Below, piece after piece: positions 1 to 8,703 of a stretch of DNA of 64,000 bases. Origin of the DNA: SIG603 sp964370775 (GTDB taxonomy: Bacteria > Bacillota > Clostridia > Oscillospirales > Acutalibacteraceae); assembly GCA_964370775.1 (NCBI GenBank), contig CAYJKT010000001.1, forward strand, positions 1-64,000. The letters are read 5' to 3'. Position numbers and translations under genes: made by a program. Under the pieces are notes generated by a model. That model had not been told where the DNA came from, searched no databases, and saw only the letters and a list, made by a program, of their open reading frames with translations. Each line of letters starts with the position of its first letter. Positions within the stretch are counted from its first letter, which is position 1.

Positions 1-464
1 AAGTTTAAATTAAAACCTGTAAAACTTGTCCATGGTATACAAGAAACATTAAAAATATTCTTACCTACAAGTGGCTTTGAATTGTAAAAATCACTTTTAT
101 ATTTGGACATATCATCATTATAGCTTTTAATAAAAACTTCTAAATTTGTAGTGTGTTCTGTGCATATATTTGTGATTGTTTCTGTTTCGTTGTGAAAAAC
201 GGTAAAACAAGGGTTGGTATAATCGTAAAAACCGATATTATTATTCTCGTCTATATCCATACGAAACTCTTTATGCGAATTGACTATTTGCGAAAGTGTG
301 TAAAGCATCACTGGAAAGAACTTTTGATTATTTACTCTGATAGCTATCAAGAAATTAGTTATATCTAAATTTACTGTCATACTATAGGTACAAGGTACGC
401 TATCAAAATAGTGATTATAGTTATTTTTTCTGTTCCAATTTTGTATATCTATTTTGTTAAACAT
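1..464 (-). CDS. cat: Chloramphenicol acetyltransferase, type A (5' part, cut by window edge)
   Basis: Acetylates chloramphenicol with acetyl-CoA in the cytoplasm. The minus strand reads open from an ATG at 464 to the window start (about 154 codons). Residues match the N-terminal two thirds of type A CAT: a start like MFNKIDIQNWNRKNNYNHYF, then a PVMLYTLSQIVNS segment and IPWTSFTGFNLN near residue 150. The catalytic HxxxDG histidine lies outside the window, so activity cannot be judged. An AGGAGG Shine-Dalgarno sits 8 nt before the ATG at 473-479. The gene is preceded by a leader peptide and a stem that covers this RBS, the arrangement known from inducible cat genes. Family assignment is strong; completeness is unknown. 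Confidence 0.9.
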   Translation of the reverse strand, partial: MFNKIDIQNWNRKNNYNHYFDSVPCTYSMTVNLDITNFLIAIRVNNQKFFPVMLYTLSQIVNSHKEFRMDIDENNNIGFYDYTNPCFTVFHNETETITNICTEHTTNLEVFIKSYNDDMSKYKSDFYNSKPLVGKNIFNVSCIPWTSFTGFNLN

Positions 465-474
465 TATTAAATGC

Positions 475-512
475 CTCCTAAATCTAATTTGTAACTATTT
501 GTGATTTAGTAG
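475..512 (-). promoter_or_regulatory. Translation attenuator stem sequestering the cat RBS
   Basis: On the minus strand the arm CTACTAAATC (512-503), which overlaps the last codons of the leader, pairs with GATTTAGGAG (484-475), which contains most of the cat Shine-Dalgarno. Nine of ten positions pair, with an 18-nt loop. This would hide the RBS until a stalled leader ribosome opens the stem. Confidence 0.75.
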
Positions 513-535
513 ACTGATTTGTTTGTATCAACCAT
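506..535 (-). CDS. cat leader peptide (9 codons)
   Basis: Reads M-V-D-T-N-K-S-V-Y-stop, with GGAG at 541-544 placed 5 nt before the ATG. It lies upstream of cat. In cat-86 the leader begins MVKTDK and a chloramphenicol-bound ribosome stalls at codon 6; the order M-V-x-T-x-K is kept here. Stalling at codons 6-7 would cover the start of the downstream stem (503-512) and free the cat RBS. The reading is direct; the attenuation function is inferred from the cat-86 model. Confidence 0.75.
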   Translation of the reverse strand: MVDTNKSVY

Positions 536-574
536 ATTTTCTCCTTTCATTGTTATATAAATACTCTTTAATAA

Positions 575-603
575 AGTATAACACAGAGAAAATAATATTT
601 CAA
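575..603 (-). promoter_or_regulatory. Promoter of leader-cat
   Basis: Minus-strand TTGAAA (603-598), 17-nt spacer, TATACT (580-575). Transcription would begin near 568, about 30 nt before the leader ATG. Confidence 0.7.
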
Positions 604-706
604 ACTAATTTCATAAGCAGAGTAGTGGTGTATGTACTCCTAAAAACGCTACTATTGTGAAAATGTTTCATTATGAGTAGCAAGCTATGTTGTGATAGTT
701 TTTTTA

Positions 707-735
707 TTGACTTTATCTAGCTAAAGAAATATAAT
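707..735 (+). promoter_or_regulatory. Promoter of the kinase-like gene
   Basis: TTGACT (707-712), 17-nt spacer, TATAAT (730-735), about 40 bp upstream of the gene at 775. The cat promoter fires in the opposite direction from about 100 bp away. The rest of 604-706 shows nothing I recognise. Confidence 0.7.
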
Positions 736-774
736 ACTATTATAGATAGTTGAAATATGAAAAAATAGTAAAGT

Positions 775-1368
775 ATGGTTAAAAAAATGAAAAATTACAG
801 TATTAACGAATTTATAGATTACATAAAAAAGTATATTACAGAAAACGAAAAGACTATTATTGGTGTAGACGGAAGATGTGGCTCTGGCAAGAGTACGCTT
901 GCAAAAAACTTGCAAGATAAGCTCGGCTTTGAGGTTATTCATGTTGACGATTTTTACTTGCCACTTAATATGCGCACTAAGGAGCGGTTTAGCGTTATTG
1001 GTGGGAATATTCACTCAGAGCGTTTTCATGCTGAGGTAATTGACGGAATTATGAGTGGCAAGAATTATTCTTACACTAAATTTGATATTAGTACCTTAGA
1101 TTTTGGCGAAGTTGTAAATATAGACCACACTAAACCTTTGATTATTGAGGGTGCGTATTCTTTAAAAGAAGATTTTAGGCATATTTATACTCTAAAATGT
1201 TTTATGGATATAGACAAAGAAACGCAAGCGAATAGAATTATAGCTAGAAATGGTGAGGAAGATTATCAGAATTTTAAAAATATGTGGATTCCGAGAGAAG
1301 AAGCGTATATAAGCACATGTAATATAGAAAACGTATGTAGTATTAGGATTGACGGAAGCTCTTTTTGA
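775..1368 (+). CDS. Uridine kinase-like P-loop nucleoside kinase
   Basis: A 197-aa cytoplasmic P-loop kinase of the uridine kinase/phosphoribulokinase type. Walker A GRCGSGKST is at residues 33-41 and a VDDFYLP motif near 57-63 resembles the substrate-binding DDFY of this family. It likely phosphorylates a nucleoside or related small alcohol, but the substrate cannot be read from the sequence. There is no clear Shine-Dalgarno before the ATG at 775 or the alternative in-frame ATG at 787. It is a single gene followed by its own-direction promoter for fetAB, so it is probably monocistronic. Confidence 0.75.
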   Translation: MVKKMKNYSINEFIDYIKKYITENEKTIIGVDGRCGSGKSTLAKNLQDKLGFEVIHVDDFYLPLNMRTKERFSVIGGNIHSERFHAEVIDGIMSGKNYSYTKFDISTLDFGEVVNIDHTKPLIIEGAYSLKEDFRHIYTLKCFMDIDKETQANRIIARNGEEDYQNFKNMWIPREEAYISTCNIENVCSIRIDGSSF

Positions 1369-1381
1369 AATAAATTGTGCC

Positions 1382-1432
1382 TTGATTTTTACCGATAGTT
1401 ATGATAAAATAAGTTATATAGAAAGTCTATAT
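1382..1432 (+). promoter_or_regulatory. Promoter of fetAB with adjacent dyad
   Basis: TTGATT (1382-1387), 17-nt spacer, TAAAAT (1405-1410). An inverted repeat ATATAG-5-CTATAT at 1416-1432 lies around the expected start and could be an operator. No regulator is identified. Confidence 0.55.
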
Positions 1433-1463
1433 TGATTATCGATATATAAAACAGGAGGATTGT

Positions 1464-2099
1464 ATGAATTTGTTTGAGCTTAAAGAGGTTAATTTTAAGA
1501 GCATAATAAAATATCCACATATACAAATTCCCAAAAACAAGGTTATTTTTTTAACAGGGAAAAGTGGTTGTGGAAAAAGCACTATGCTAAAATTACTTAA
1601 TGGAATCATAACGGCAGATAGTGGAAGTATTACTTATCTAAATATAGATATAGAAAATTACGACTCTATCGAACTTAGAAAAAATGCTATGCTATGTTCC
1701 CAGAGCTTTTATTTGTGGGATTTGAGTATTAGGGATAACTTTAAGCAGTTCCATGAGGCTAGGGAGAGCGACGTTCCTACAGATGTAGAAATCAAAAAAT
1801 ATTTAGATATATGTCAAGCTGATTTTGATATAGATACAGTTTGTACCACTATGTCTGGTGGTGAAAGACAACGTGTGTTCATGGCGATTTGTTTATCTTT
1901 TAAACCAAAAGTTTTGATGTTGGACGAGCCAACAAGTGCACTAGATGAAGCGACTGCGACAGCGTTTTTCACAGACCTTATTCCACACTGTAAGGCAAGT
2001 AACACTGATATTATATGCATATCTCACGATAAAACTTTGACAGATAAATTTGCAGAACACATAATAATTTTAGAGAGTGAAGTTGGAGGTAGGTCATGA
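1464..2099 (+). CDS. fetA: ABC transporter ATP-binding protein, FetA-type
   Basis: A 211-aa ABC ATPase. Walker A GKSGCGKST is at residues 32-40, the signature SGGERQR at 131-137 and Walker B LMLDEP at 151-156. An AGGAGG RBS precedes the ATG. The stop overlaps the start of the next gene by 4 nt (ATGA), so the two are translationally coupled. The partner is a FetB-family (UPF0014) permease; in E. coli FetAB exports iron and protects from peroxide. The call as FetA rests mainly on this partner, since the ATPase alone is generic. The metal specificity is inferred. Confidence 0.8.
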   Translation: MNLFELKEVNFKSIIKYPHIQIPKNKVIFLTGKSGCGKSTMLKLLNGIITADSGSITYLNIDIENYDSIELRKNAMLCSQSFYLWDLSIRDNFKQFHEARESDVPTDVEIKKYLDICQADFDIDTVCTTMSGGERQRVFMAICLSFKPKVLMLDEPTSALDEATATAFFTDLIPHCKASNTDIICISHDKTLTDKFAEHIIILESEVGGRS

Positions 2100-2872
2100 A
2101 CAATGAAGTTATTGTATTAAATATATGGCAGTTTTCATTGATATATCTGTTGTTGATTGCTGTTATATTCATAATGAAAAAATGTGGAATTAATCAAAGC
2201 AAAAGGCTTATTATTGGCAGTATAAGAATGACAGTTCAACTGGTTTTAGCAGGGTTTATACTTACATATATTTTTGAAAATCCTAGCCCTGTTTTTACTA
2301 TTACATATTTATTGTTGATGGCTATTTTTTCTTCTTATACTGTAATATCACGAAACAAAGGGTTAAACAGGAATTTTAAGCTTATTATTATAGCCTCGTT
2401 GTCGGTAACTGGTTTGATAATTATTGCTTTCTTTATAATGGCGATAGTAGGTGTTAGCTTTTTTAATCCTCAGTACACAATACCAATCGGTGGAATGATT
2501 ATGGGAAATGCAATGAACGGAGTTTCACTTGGTGTAAAAACATTTAACGAGAGCCTAAGCAAAGAGCAAATTAAGATAAACACTTTGCTCTCTATGGGTG
2601 TTACTCCTAAAAAAATACTGTCACCAATGGTTAACTCTGCGTTAGAGATTGCACTTATTCCAACAATTAATACCATGATGGGCATGGGGATAATATCCTT
2701 GCCGGGTATGATGACAGGGCAAATTTTGTCTGGTACATCACCTAGTACGGCGATTTTGTATCAAATTGCTATTATCATTGCTATCAACGTTGTTACGTGT
2801 CTTTCGGTTTTCTTTTCGCTTTATTTTGGAAAGCAAACTTTATATAATAAGAGAAATCAAATTACAATGTAG
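2096..2872 (+). CDS. fetB: Iron-export-type ABC permease, FetB/UPF0014 family
   Basis: A 258-aa integral membrane protein with about seven hydrophobic segments. The motif GGMIMGNAMNGVSL around residues 134-147 and the downstream GMMTGQILSG are hallmarks of the FetB (YbbM, UPF0014) family. It would form the membrane pore with the coupled ATPase and move iron or another transition metal out of the cell. Length is normal for the family (about 250-270 aa). The next in-frame stretch after its stop is a short open remnant described separately. Confidence 0.85.
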   Translation: MNNEVIVLNIWQFSLIYLLLIAVIFIMKKCGINQSKRLIIGSIRMTVQLVLAGFILTYIFENPSPVFTITYLLLMAIFSSYTVISRNKGLNRNFKLIIIASLSVTGLIIIAFFIMAIVGVSFFNPQYTIPIGGMIMGNAMNGVSLGVKTFNESLSKEQIKINTLLSMGVTPKKILSPMVNSALEIALIPTINTMMGMGIISLPGMMTGQILSGTSPSTAILYQIAIIIAINVVTCLSVFFSLYFGKQTLYNKRNQITM

Positions 2873-2959
2873 AATTATGAGTATGCTGAAATGAGTGAAA
2901 ACCACGGTGAGCCAATTTGGGAGATAGCGAAGTTTTTATCAGAGGGAATTAGTTCTTAA
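2873..2959 (+). pseudogene. Possible gene remnant (28 open codons after fetB)
   Basis: Directly after the fetB stop, in the same frame, 28 codons stay open to a TAA at 2957-2959. The residues (including NHGEPIWEIAKFLSEG) look protein-like and not like random intergenic DNA. There is no RBS for the ATG at 2891. It could be the decayed 3' end of another gene. I do not recognise the family. Confidence 0.3.
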
Positions 2960-2967
2960 TAAAACTC

Positions 2968-2996
2968 TTGCAATTATCCTAAAATCATTATACAAT
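2968..2996 (+). promoter_or_regulatory. Promoter of the ABC-F gene
   Basis: TTGCAA (2968-2973), 17-nt spacer, TACAAT (2991-2996), about 30 bp before the ABC-F start. Confidence 0.65.
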
Positions 2997-3028
2997 ATAG
3001 GTTGAGTTTTATTTTAGGAGAATGGTTA

Positions 3029-4585
3029 ATGAGTGTACTAAATGTTAAGAATTTAAGCCACGGCTTTGGAGACAGAGCTATATTGAATGATGTAAGTTTT
3101 AGGCTGTTAAAAGGCGAACACGTTGGATTTATCGGAGCAAATGGCGAGGGTAAATCTACTTTTATGAATATTATCACAGGCTCTTTAACGCCAGACGAGG
3201 GTGTTATTGAATGGAGCAAAAATGTGCAAGTTGGATACCTTGACCAGCACACAGTTTTAGAAAAAGGTCAAACCATTCGAGACGTACTAAAGAATGCTTT
3301 TGCATATCTTTTTGAGTTAGAAGAAAAGATGACAAAAATGTTTGAGGACATGGCAGAGGCTACCGACAGTGAGCTTGACGAGCTTATGGAGCAATCTGGT
3401 GAAATTCAAGACCTTTTAACAATGAAAGATTTTTACCTTATTGATTCAAAAGTTGAGGAAGTAGGTAGAGCGTTAGGGCTTGAGGACATAGGCTTTGAGA
3501 AAGATGTAACAGAGCTTAGTGGTGGACAACGTACAAAAGTGCTTCTTGGAAAACTTCTGTTAGAAAAACCAGACATCCTACTTTTGGACGAGCCTACTAA
3601 CTATCTTGATGAAAGTCATATTGAATGGCTGAAAAGATATTTGATAGATTATGAGAACGCCTTTATTCTAATTTCGCATGATATTCCATTTTTAAACAGT
3701 GTAATCAACTTGATTTATCATGTAGAAAACGCAGAACTTAACCGTTATGTTGGCGATTATAATAAATTCCAAGAAGTTTATTCTATGAAAAAAAGCCAGT
3801 TAGAGGCGGCGTATAAAAAGCAACAACAAGAAATCGACGACCTAAAAGACTTCGTTGCTCGTAACAAAGCTAGGGTTTCCACACGTAACATGGCGATGTC
3901 TAGACAAAAAAAGCTTGATAAAATGGAGCTTATCGAACTTGCAAAAGACAAGCCAAAACCAGAGTTTAATTTTAGAACAGCTAGAACTGCTGGTAAGTAT
4001 ATTTTCCAAACAAAAGACCTTGTTATAGGCTATGACACTCCGTTATCTAAACCTCTTAACCTAGAAATGGAGAGAGGGCAAAAGATTGTGCTGACAGGTG
4101 CAAACGGAATTGGTAAAACTACTTTGCTAAAAAGCATTATGGGTGAAATTTCACCAATTAGTGGAAGAAGCGAGCTAGGCGATTATCTATATATGGGATA
4201 TTTTGAGCAAGAAACTAAGTATGATGACACTACATGTATTGACGAAGTGTGGAGAGAGTTTCAGTCATATACACAAAGAGAAGTGCGTAGTGCCCTTGCA
4301 AAATGCGGACTAACTACAAAGCATATTGAAAGCAAAGTTAAAGTGTTGAGTGGTGGGGAACAGGCTAAAGTTCGACTATGCAAATTGATTAACAAAGAAA
4401 CTAATGTCTTGCTTTTAGACGAACCTACAAACCACTTAGACGTTGAGGCAAAAGAAGAACTTAAAAGAGCATTAAAAGAATATAAAGGTAGTATTATTTT
4501 AATTTGTCATGAGCCTGAATTTTATAATGAAATCGGCGCTATGGTTTGGGATTGCGAAGAATGGACAACTAAATTAACTGGGTGA
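3029..4585 (+). CDS. ABC-F family ATPase (YbiT-like)
   Basis: A 518-aa soluble protein with two ABC domains and no membrane segments. Walker A motifs are GANGEGKST (36-44) and GANGIGKTT (about 357-365); signatures LSGGQ near 163 and LSGGE near 439; both are followed by LLLDEPTN-LD. A charged linker with a lysine/glutamine-rich helix lies at about 240-300. ABC-F proteins act on ribosomes as translation factors, and some protect against antibiotics. The start is ATG 3029 because TAGGAG sits 9 nt upstream; an in-frame TTG at 3002 has no RBS. The neighbouring cat makes a resistance role worth considering, but the sequence looks closer to the housekeeping YbiT group. Confidence 0.85.
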   Translation: MSVLNVKNLSHGFGDRAILNDVSFRLLKGEHVGFIGANGEGKSTFMNIITGSLTPDEGVIEWSKNVQVGYLDQHTVLEKGQTIRDVLKNAFAYLFELEEKMTKMFEDMAEATDSELDELMEQSGEIQDLLTMKDFYLIDSKVEEVGRALGLEDIGFEKDVTELSGGQRTKVLLGKLLLEKPDILLLDEPTNYLDESHIEWLKRYLIDYENAFILISHDIPFLNSVINLIYHVENAELNRYVGDYNKFQEVYSMKKSQLEAAYKKQQQEIDDLKDFVARNKARVSTRNMAMSRQKKLDKMELIELAKDKPKPEFNFRTARTAGKYIFQTKDLVIGYDTPLSKPLNLEMERGQKIVLTGANGIGKTTLLKSIMGEISPISGRSELGDYLYMGYFEQETKYDDTTCIDEVWREFQSYTQREVRSALAKCGLTTKHIESKVKVLSGGEQAKVRLCKLINKETNVLLLDEPTNHLDVEAKEELKRALKEYKGSIILICHEPEFYNEIGAMVWDCEEWTTKLTG

Positions 4586-4696
4586 CATTGTACTGAATGA
4601 TGTCTATATCGTTCTGTAAAAATATTAGCAGTTAGATTAGTGATATATGGCTGTCAAGGCTGAGGCTGTCGCATTAATGTAAAAATGAACAAAAAG

Positions 4697-4724
4697 TAGG
4701 GGAGGGTTTCCACGCCCTCCCCTA
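4697..4724. repeat. REP-like palindrome 1
   Basis: Perfect 10-bp stem TAGGGGAGGG (4697-4706) / CCCTCCCCTA (4715-4724) with an 8-nt loop. Ends in the CCCTA shared with the other palindromes of this family. Confidence 0.6.
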
Positions 4725-4747
4725 AAACAGGTAAAAAATTGATAATT

Positions 4748-4777
4748 TTCGGACAGGCATGGAAGCCTGTCCCTACA
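4748..4777. repeat. REP-like palindrome 2
   Basis: Stem GGACAGGC (4751-4758) / GCCTGTCC (4765-4772), flanked by TTCGG on the left and CCCTACA on the right. The same flanks bound the palindrome at 62405-62433. Confidence 0.65.
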
Positions 4778-4908
4778 CTGGGTTGTTCGTTTTGACGGAA
4801 TAATTAGTTAATGTGACAACCCCCTACGTAATTATAATATGAAAAGTAAACTGTCACTATAAAAAACTAGGGTGTAGCGAAAAAATTCGTTACACCCTAA
4901 AGTTATAT

Positions 4909-7833
4909 TTATAACTTAACTGCATACATTTTATCTCTTGCAGAAACAAAAAGAATATCATCTTTTTCGCTGTTCAGCAAGCAAGCAGGTCTTGAAGCTA
5001 ATTTATAGCTAGTTTTGTTGTCGTCTTTCACTCTGTTTAAGTGACAATCACAAATAAACAGGCTGTTATCACTAGTTTTTACAGAAGAATACTCACCTAA
5101 ATCGTATACCACTTGTGGGTTAACAATGTTTAAGTTATCGTCTACATCTAGTTTAACTGTTTGCTTAACATATTCGTCAACCAAGTAAACTTCACTGCCT
5201 TTTTTAGCTGCTACTAGGTTACAAGAACGTGCAATAGCAGGAGTGTGAACAATAGCAGTTTTGCCGTCAGTTCCCACATAGCATTTTTCGTCTGGAATAG
5301 TAATCACTTTTAGGAAATCATGGTTATCTCTCCATTGGTTTGACGGATAATACAATGTGTTTAGCTCAAGCCCTTCTCTTGTTTGAGGCTTAATTTCTGT
5401 TAGGCTTTCTTCACCTATTTCTGGGTTGTAAGTATATGCTCTAACACGTCTTGTGTATCTGTAGAATACATAGAAACACGCACCCCAGTCAGTGTATGAT
5501 CTATCGCCAAAATCAGCGTTATCAAGCTCTAAACTTCCGTCCTCAGACACTGACCTTGCAACAGGTTTGTACTCTACAACTACCATTAGATTGTCGTTTT
5601 CGTCGCATACTAATGATAATGGGCGATAATGAAGTCTAGTTAGATAATGGAATGTTCCACTAGCTTTGTTATATTTATATATGTAATGCAATCTTGAATC
5701 GCAGATATAAACATTGCCTTTTGAGTCCTCACACATTGAGTCAATATAGTCTAAGCCCTCTATCATAAGCTTTGGTTCGTCTTTATCTGTTGGTAAAGCC
5801 ACTTTGCTATCTGTATTACCTATAGTAAGTTTAGCTAACTGCCAGAAAGAGTTTTTCACGCCACTAACTGCGTCTAAAACTACGCTGTCTATTGTGTATT
5901 TCATTTGTGTAAAGTTATGCACGTTTTGTATCTCTATATCTTTACAGTTCCATATTTTCATAACTGACGGATATGGATTATCTACCCAAATAACACGGAA
6001 AGCATAGAAGTTTGCAAACAATAGATTGCTACAATCAGATAGCTCAAATGGTTGACAATAACTGCTCTCAGCTACTTCTTCCTCTGTTTGAATAGCGAAG
6101 AAGTTCCAGTTAGATACGTTTCTCATAATTATCTCGTGTCTAACATGGTGTTCGCTAGATATTTGATAAATGGCACCATAAGTGTCTGTGTCTGAAATAA
6201 ACAGTCCTGCGCTTGCATAAGGGCTTGCAGTCCATATATTTTTCATCACACCTCCACCACCATTAGTTACCCAAATACTCCAGTATTGAGTGTCCCAACG
6301 TTTTTCGTCGTCAAAGTCTGCTGTTCTTGTTTTGTTGTATGGTGGGATAAAGTCGTAGTCTCTGTTAAGGCTACCATGTCCACCGATGATTTTTATATCA
6401 TATAAATAAGACTCCACGCCTGATTGCCACTTAATTGCAACAGCTCTAGGGTTTCTAGCACTTGTATCAAAAGCAAAACCACTTATGTAGTTTTTGCCGT
6501 CTACTGGTGTCTCTATCAAAGCTTTTGGTGCGCCAATTCTAGCAAATTTTTCACAGTCATCTGGCAAAATAATTTGTGTAGATATTGGATTTAAGCCGAT
6601 AAAGTTTGTGTTTTTGCTGAACTCAATAGTATCAGTAACTATATATAGACCTTGTGGGAAATAGATAGTTTTCTCTGACTTTGCAGCGTTTTGTATTGCT
6701 ACTGTATCATCAGTTACGCCGTCACCCTCAGCTCCAAAATCTTTTATGTTTATCCATGTATCTTGGCTAGGCATCTCTCTTATAGCTTTTTCAATAAGTT
6801 CAAAGCTGTCAGTGTCTTTATCAGATACCACAACACTGCTGATTTTTGTCATATCATCATCGCCTAATGAAGACACATAACCGTGAGTAAAGCTGTCAAC
6901 AATGCAATCTTTTTTGCCTGCTTCAATGATAGTTCCACTCTCTTTTAGTAAAGCAATATTTTTTACATCTTTACATAATACGTTTGTCATGTTATATTGT
7001 GTATTAGGATTATTCTCTAATGAGATTTCCAAAGCGTTGTTAACATTGTTAAATGTGCAATCAATCACAATTTGTTTGTCCCATTTTCCGTCAACTGAAC
7101 CTATTGCACAAGGGCTATTGCTAAAAGAAACTCTTCTTGATGTAAAACCGCTCTCATGGCAACACATATTAGCAATTTTTTGACCAGTGAAGTCGCTATC
7201 TGTTAAAACAAACGGCCAACCTGGTGAACACTTTCCTGTGAAAATACCATAGTCACCACCTGTGAAAGATAGATGTTCCATCTCGTTACCGATAGCGTCA
7301 ATACCAGCTTTACCATTGCCAATGTTAAAATCGCAATATGATATATAACTTGTTTGAGCGATATGTGCTCTAATAGCTACGGCGCAAGGATTTCCGTCCT
7401 CTATCACAAAGTTAACGTTGGAAATTCCTGTGTAAAAAGTACCAGCGTCAGCATCTTTAATTCCTTTTTCTACAGAAGATATTCTTGATGTTATCCAGAA
7501 CATGTACTTCATGTCCTCGTGGTAATCTTTTTCGCCACTGTCAAAACCAGCAGTGTTTTTTGGCAGAGTGATTGTAGGTCTTTTTTCGCCAAAACCATAC
7601 ATTCTAACGCCTCTTGGGAAGAAAATAGTTTTAGTAACTATATAGTCGCCCTCCGGCAAAAATAATATACCACATCTTTCGGATTTATTTATTTGATTAA
7701 GTGTAGATTGTAACACATCTGTTATATCAAGTTTACCGTCTACCATGTTTGATGAAAAGCAGTTCAATACTACTGCTCTTGGGTCATTTGTAGGTTTTTT
7801 GTAACGTGAATAACTGTTTGAAAAATTGTTCAT
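4909..7833 (-). CDS. Large protein with two pectate-lyase-like beta-helix domains and C-terminal propeller-like region
   Basis: A 974-aa protein. The first right-handed beta-helix-like domain spans about residues 1-330 (LFLPEGDYIVTKTIFFPRGV near its start). A second begins about residue 364 with DFGAEGDGVTDDT, the typical opening of the Pectate_lyase_3 family, followed by IYFPQGLYIV. Residues from about 600 on carry strand repeats such as DSKGNVYICDSRLHYIYKY, resembling an NHL or SMP-30-type propeller. There is no signal peptide, so it probably acts inside the cell or leaves by another route. Likely a polysaccharide lyase or hydrolase; substrate unknown. The start is ATG 7833 with AAAGGA upstream; a TTG at 7851 overlaps that RBS. 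It is divergent from an AraC regulator. Confidence 0.7.
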   Translation of the reverse strand: MNNFSNSYSRYKKPTNDPRAVVLNCFSSNMVDGKLDITDVLQSTLNQINKSERCGILFLPEGDYIVTKTIFFPRGVRMYGFGEKRPTITLPKNTAGFDSGEKDYHEDMKYMFWITSRISSVEKGIKDADAGTFYTGISNVNFVIEDGNPCAVAIRAHIAQTSYISYCDFNIGNGKAGIDAIGNEMEHLSFTGGDYGIFTGKCSPGWPFVLTDSDFTGQKIANMCCHESGFTSRRVSFSNSPCAIGSVDGKWDKQIVIDCTFNNVNNALEISLENNPNTQYNMTNVLCKDVKNIALLKESGTIIEAGKKDCIVDSFTHGYVSSLGDDDMTKISSVVVSDKDTDSFELIEKAIREMPSQDTWINIKDFGAEGDGVTDDTVAIQNAAKSEKTIYFPQGLYIVTDTIEFSKNTNFIGLNPISTQIILPDDCEKFARIGAPKALIETPVDGKNYISGFAFDTSARNPRAVAIKWQSGVESYLYDIKIIGGHGSLNRDYDFIPPYNKTRTADFDDEKRWDTQYWSIWVTNGGGGVMKNIWTASPYASAGLFISDTDTYGAIYQISSEHHVRHEIIMRNVSNWNFFAIQTEEEVAESSYCQPFELSDCSNLLFANFYAFRVIWVDNPYPSVMKIWNCKDIEIQNVHNFTQMKYTIDSVVLDAVSGVKNSFWQLAKLTIGNTDSKVALPTDKDEPKLMIEGLDYIDSMCEDSKGNVYICDSRLHYIYKYNKASGTFHYLTRLHYRPLSLVCDENDNLMVVVEYKPVARSVSEDGSLELDNADFGDRSYTDWGACFYVFYRYTRRVRAYTYNPEIGEESLTEIKPQTREGLELNTLYYPSNQWRDNHDFLKVITIPDEKCYVGTDGKTAIVHTPAIARSCNLVAAKKGSEVYLVDEYVKQTVKLDVDDNLNIVNPQVVYDLGEYSSVKTSDNSLFICDCHLNRVKDDNKTSYKLASRPACLLNSEKDDILFVSARDKMYAVKL

Positions 7834-7902
7834 CTCTCTTGTTCCTTTCAAAAATTCTATACTCTAATTATAGCTTTAATTATTATTTTAACTACCGATA
7901 TA

Positions 7903-8703
7903 ATGATTAACAATGTAAAAAAAATGACATTTTATTTTTACTCCATAGAAAGCGAGACTAAATTTATGTGTAACTTCACAGAACTTGAAACACCCCCAAA
8001 AATAGAACATAAAAACACTTACTTGTCCCCAGATTTTAGTAGGTGGAAAGTTTTGTGTGAGCACTATCTATATGAAGTAGTGTTTGACGAAGCTGTTAGC
8101 CACGTGAAATATTTAGAAAGAGAAAACACAGTGCATAAAACTTGGCTTATGCAGTTTCACTCTGAATACATCTTTTGGTTTTTTGCTGTTATTAATGCAA
8201 GAGGTATATATATAAACACAGTTTTTACAGATGAAAAAAAAGGAGAACATAATTATGCTTCTCTGTTTTCTTTAATATCTACTGTTGACGAACTAATTAA
8301 GCTTTTAAGGTTTACAACTGACTATTTATTTGATAATCACCCTCATAAAGAGAGCAAAATAAACAGAATAGAAATGATTAGAGAATACGTTAAAATTAAT
8401 ATAGAGAAAAATATTACAAGGCAAGAACTTGCAAAGGCGATATATCTGAACCCTGAATATTTATCTAGATTTTTCAAAAAAGAGATGGGTTGCACCTTGT
8501 CTGATTATTTAATGAGAGAAAAAATGAACATGGCAAGGTCCTTGCTTTTAACCACTTCTTTATCTGTTAGTACAATTGCAGGAAAAGTAGGTTACAGTAA
8601 TTTCTCGCATTTTGCACAATGTTTTAGAAAAGAATTTGGCGTTTCACCCAGTGAATATCGCAGTCAAAACAGCACAAACAAAACTGATGAAATTGTGTCA
8701 TAA
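7903..8703 (+). CDS. AraC-family transcriptional regulator
   Basis: A 266-aa regulator. The C-terminal region (about 160-262) has two helix-turn-helix units: LAKAIYLNPEYLSRFFKKEMG and the conserved VSTIAGKVGYSNFSHFAQCFRKEFGVSPSEYR. The N-terminal 150 residues would be the sugar-sensing part but show no recognisable cupin motif. It lies between the divergent beta-helix protein and the downstream GH50-like hydrolase, only 69 bp from the former, so it most likely controls both. The ATG at 7903 lacks a clear Shine-Dalgarno; ATG 7924 is an alternative start. Confidence 0.85.
   Translation: MINNVKKMTFYFYSIESETKFMCNFTELETPPKIEHKNTYLSPDFSRWKVLCEHYLYEVVFDEAVSHVKYLERENTVHKTWLMQFHSEYIFWFFAVINARGIYINTVFTDEKKGEHNYASLFSLISTVDELIKLLRFTTDYLFDNHPHKESKINRIEMIREYVKINIEKNITRQELAKAIYLNPEYLSRFFKKEMGCTLSDYLMREKMNMARSLLLTTSLSVSTIAGKVGYSNFSHFAQCFRKEFGVSPSEYRSQNSTNKTDEIVS

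Larger units (their letters stand above)
4664..4821 (+). mobile_element. MITE-like block with imperfect terminal inverted repeats
   Basis: Within the 323-bp gene-free stretch 4586-4908. The ends GGCTGTCGCATTAATG (4664-4679) and the reverse complement of 4806-4821 (GGTTGTCACATTAACT) agree at 12 of 16 positions. The interior has no ORF but two strong palindromes. No target-site duplication is obvious. The outer parts of the stretch (4586-4663, 4822-4908) hold nothing I recognise. Confidence 0.4.

Noticed and set aside
153..368. Plus-strand 71-codon ORF at the left edge
   Set aside because: It lies opposite the cat coding sequence, which has clear homology, RBS and regulatory leader.
4909..7833. 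Phage tail spike
   Set aside because: The pectate-lyase-like domain is also found in tail spikes, but no phage gene is nearby and an AraC regulator and glycosidase are.
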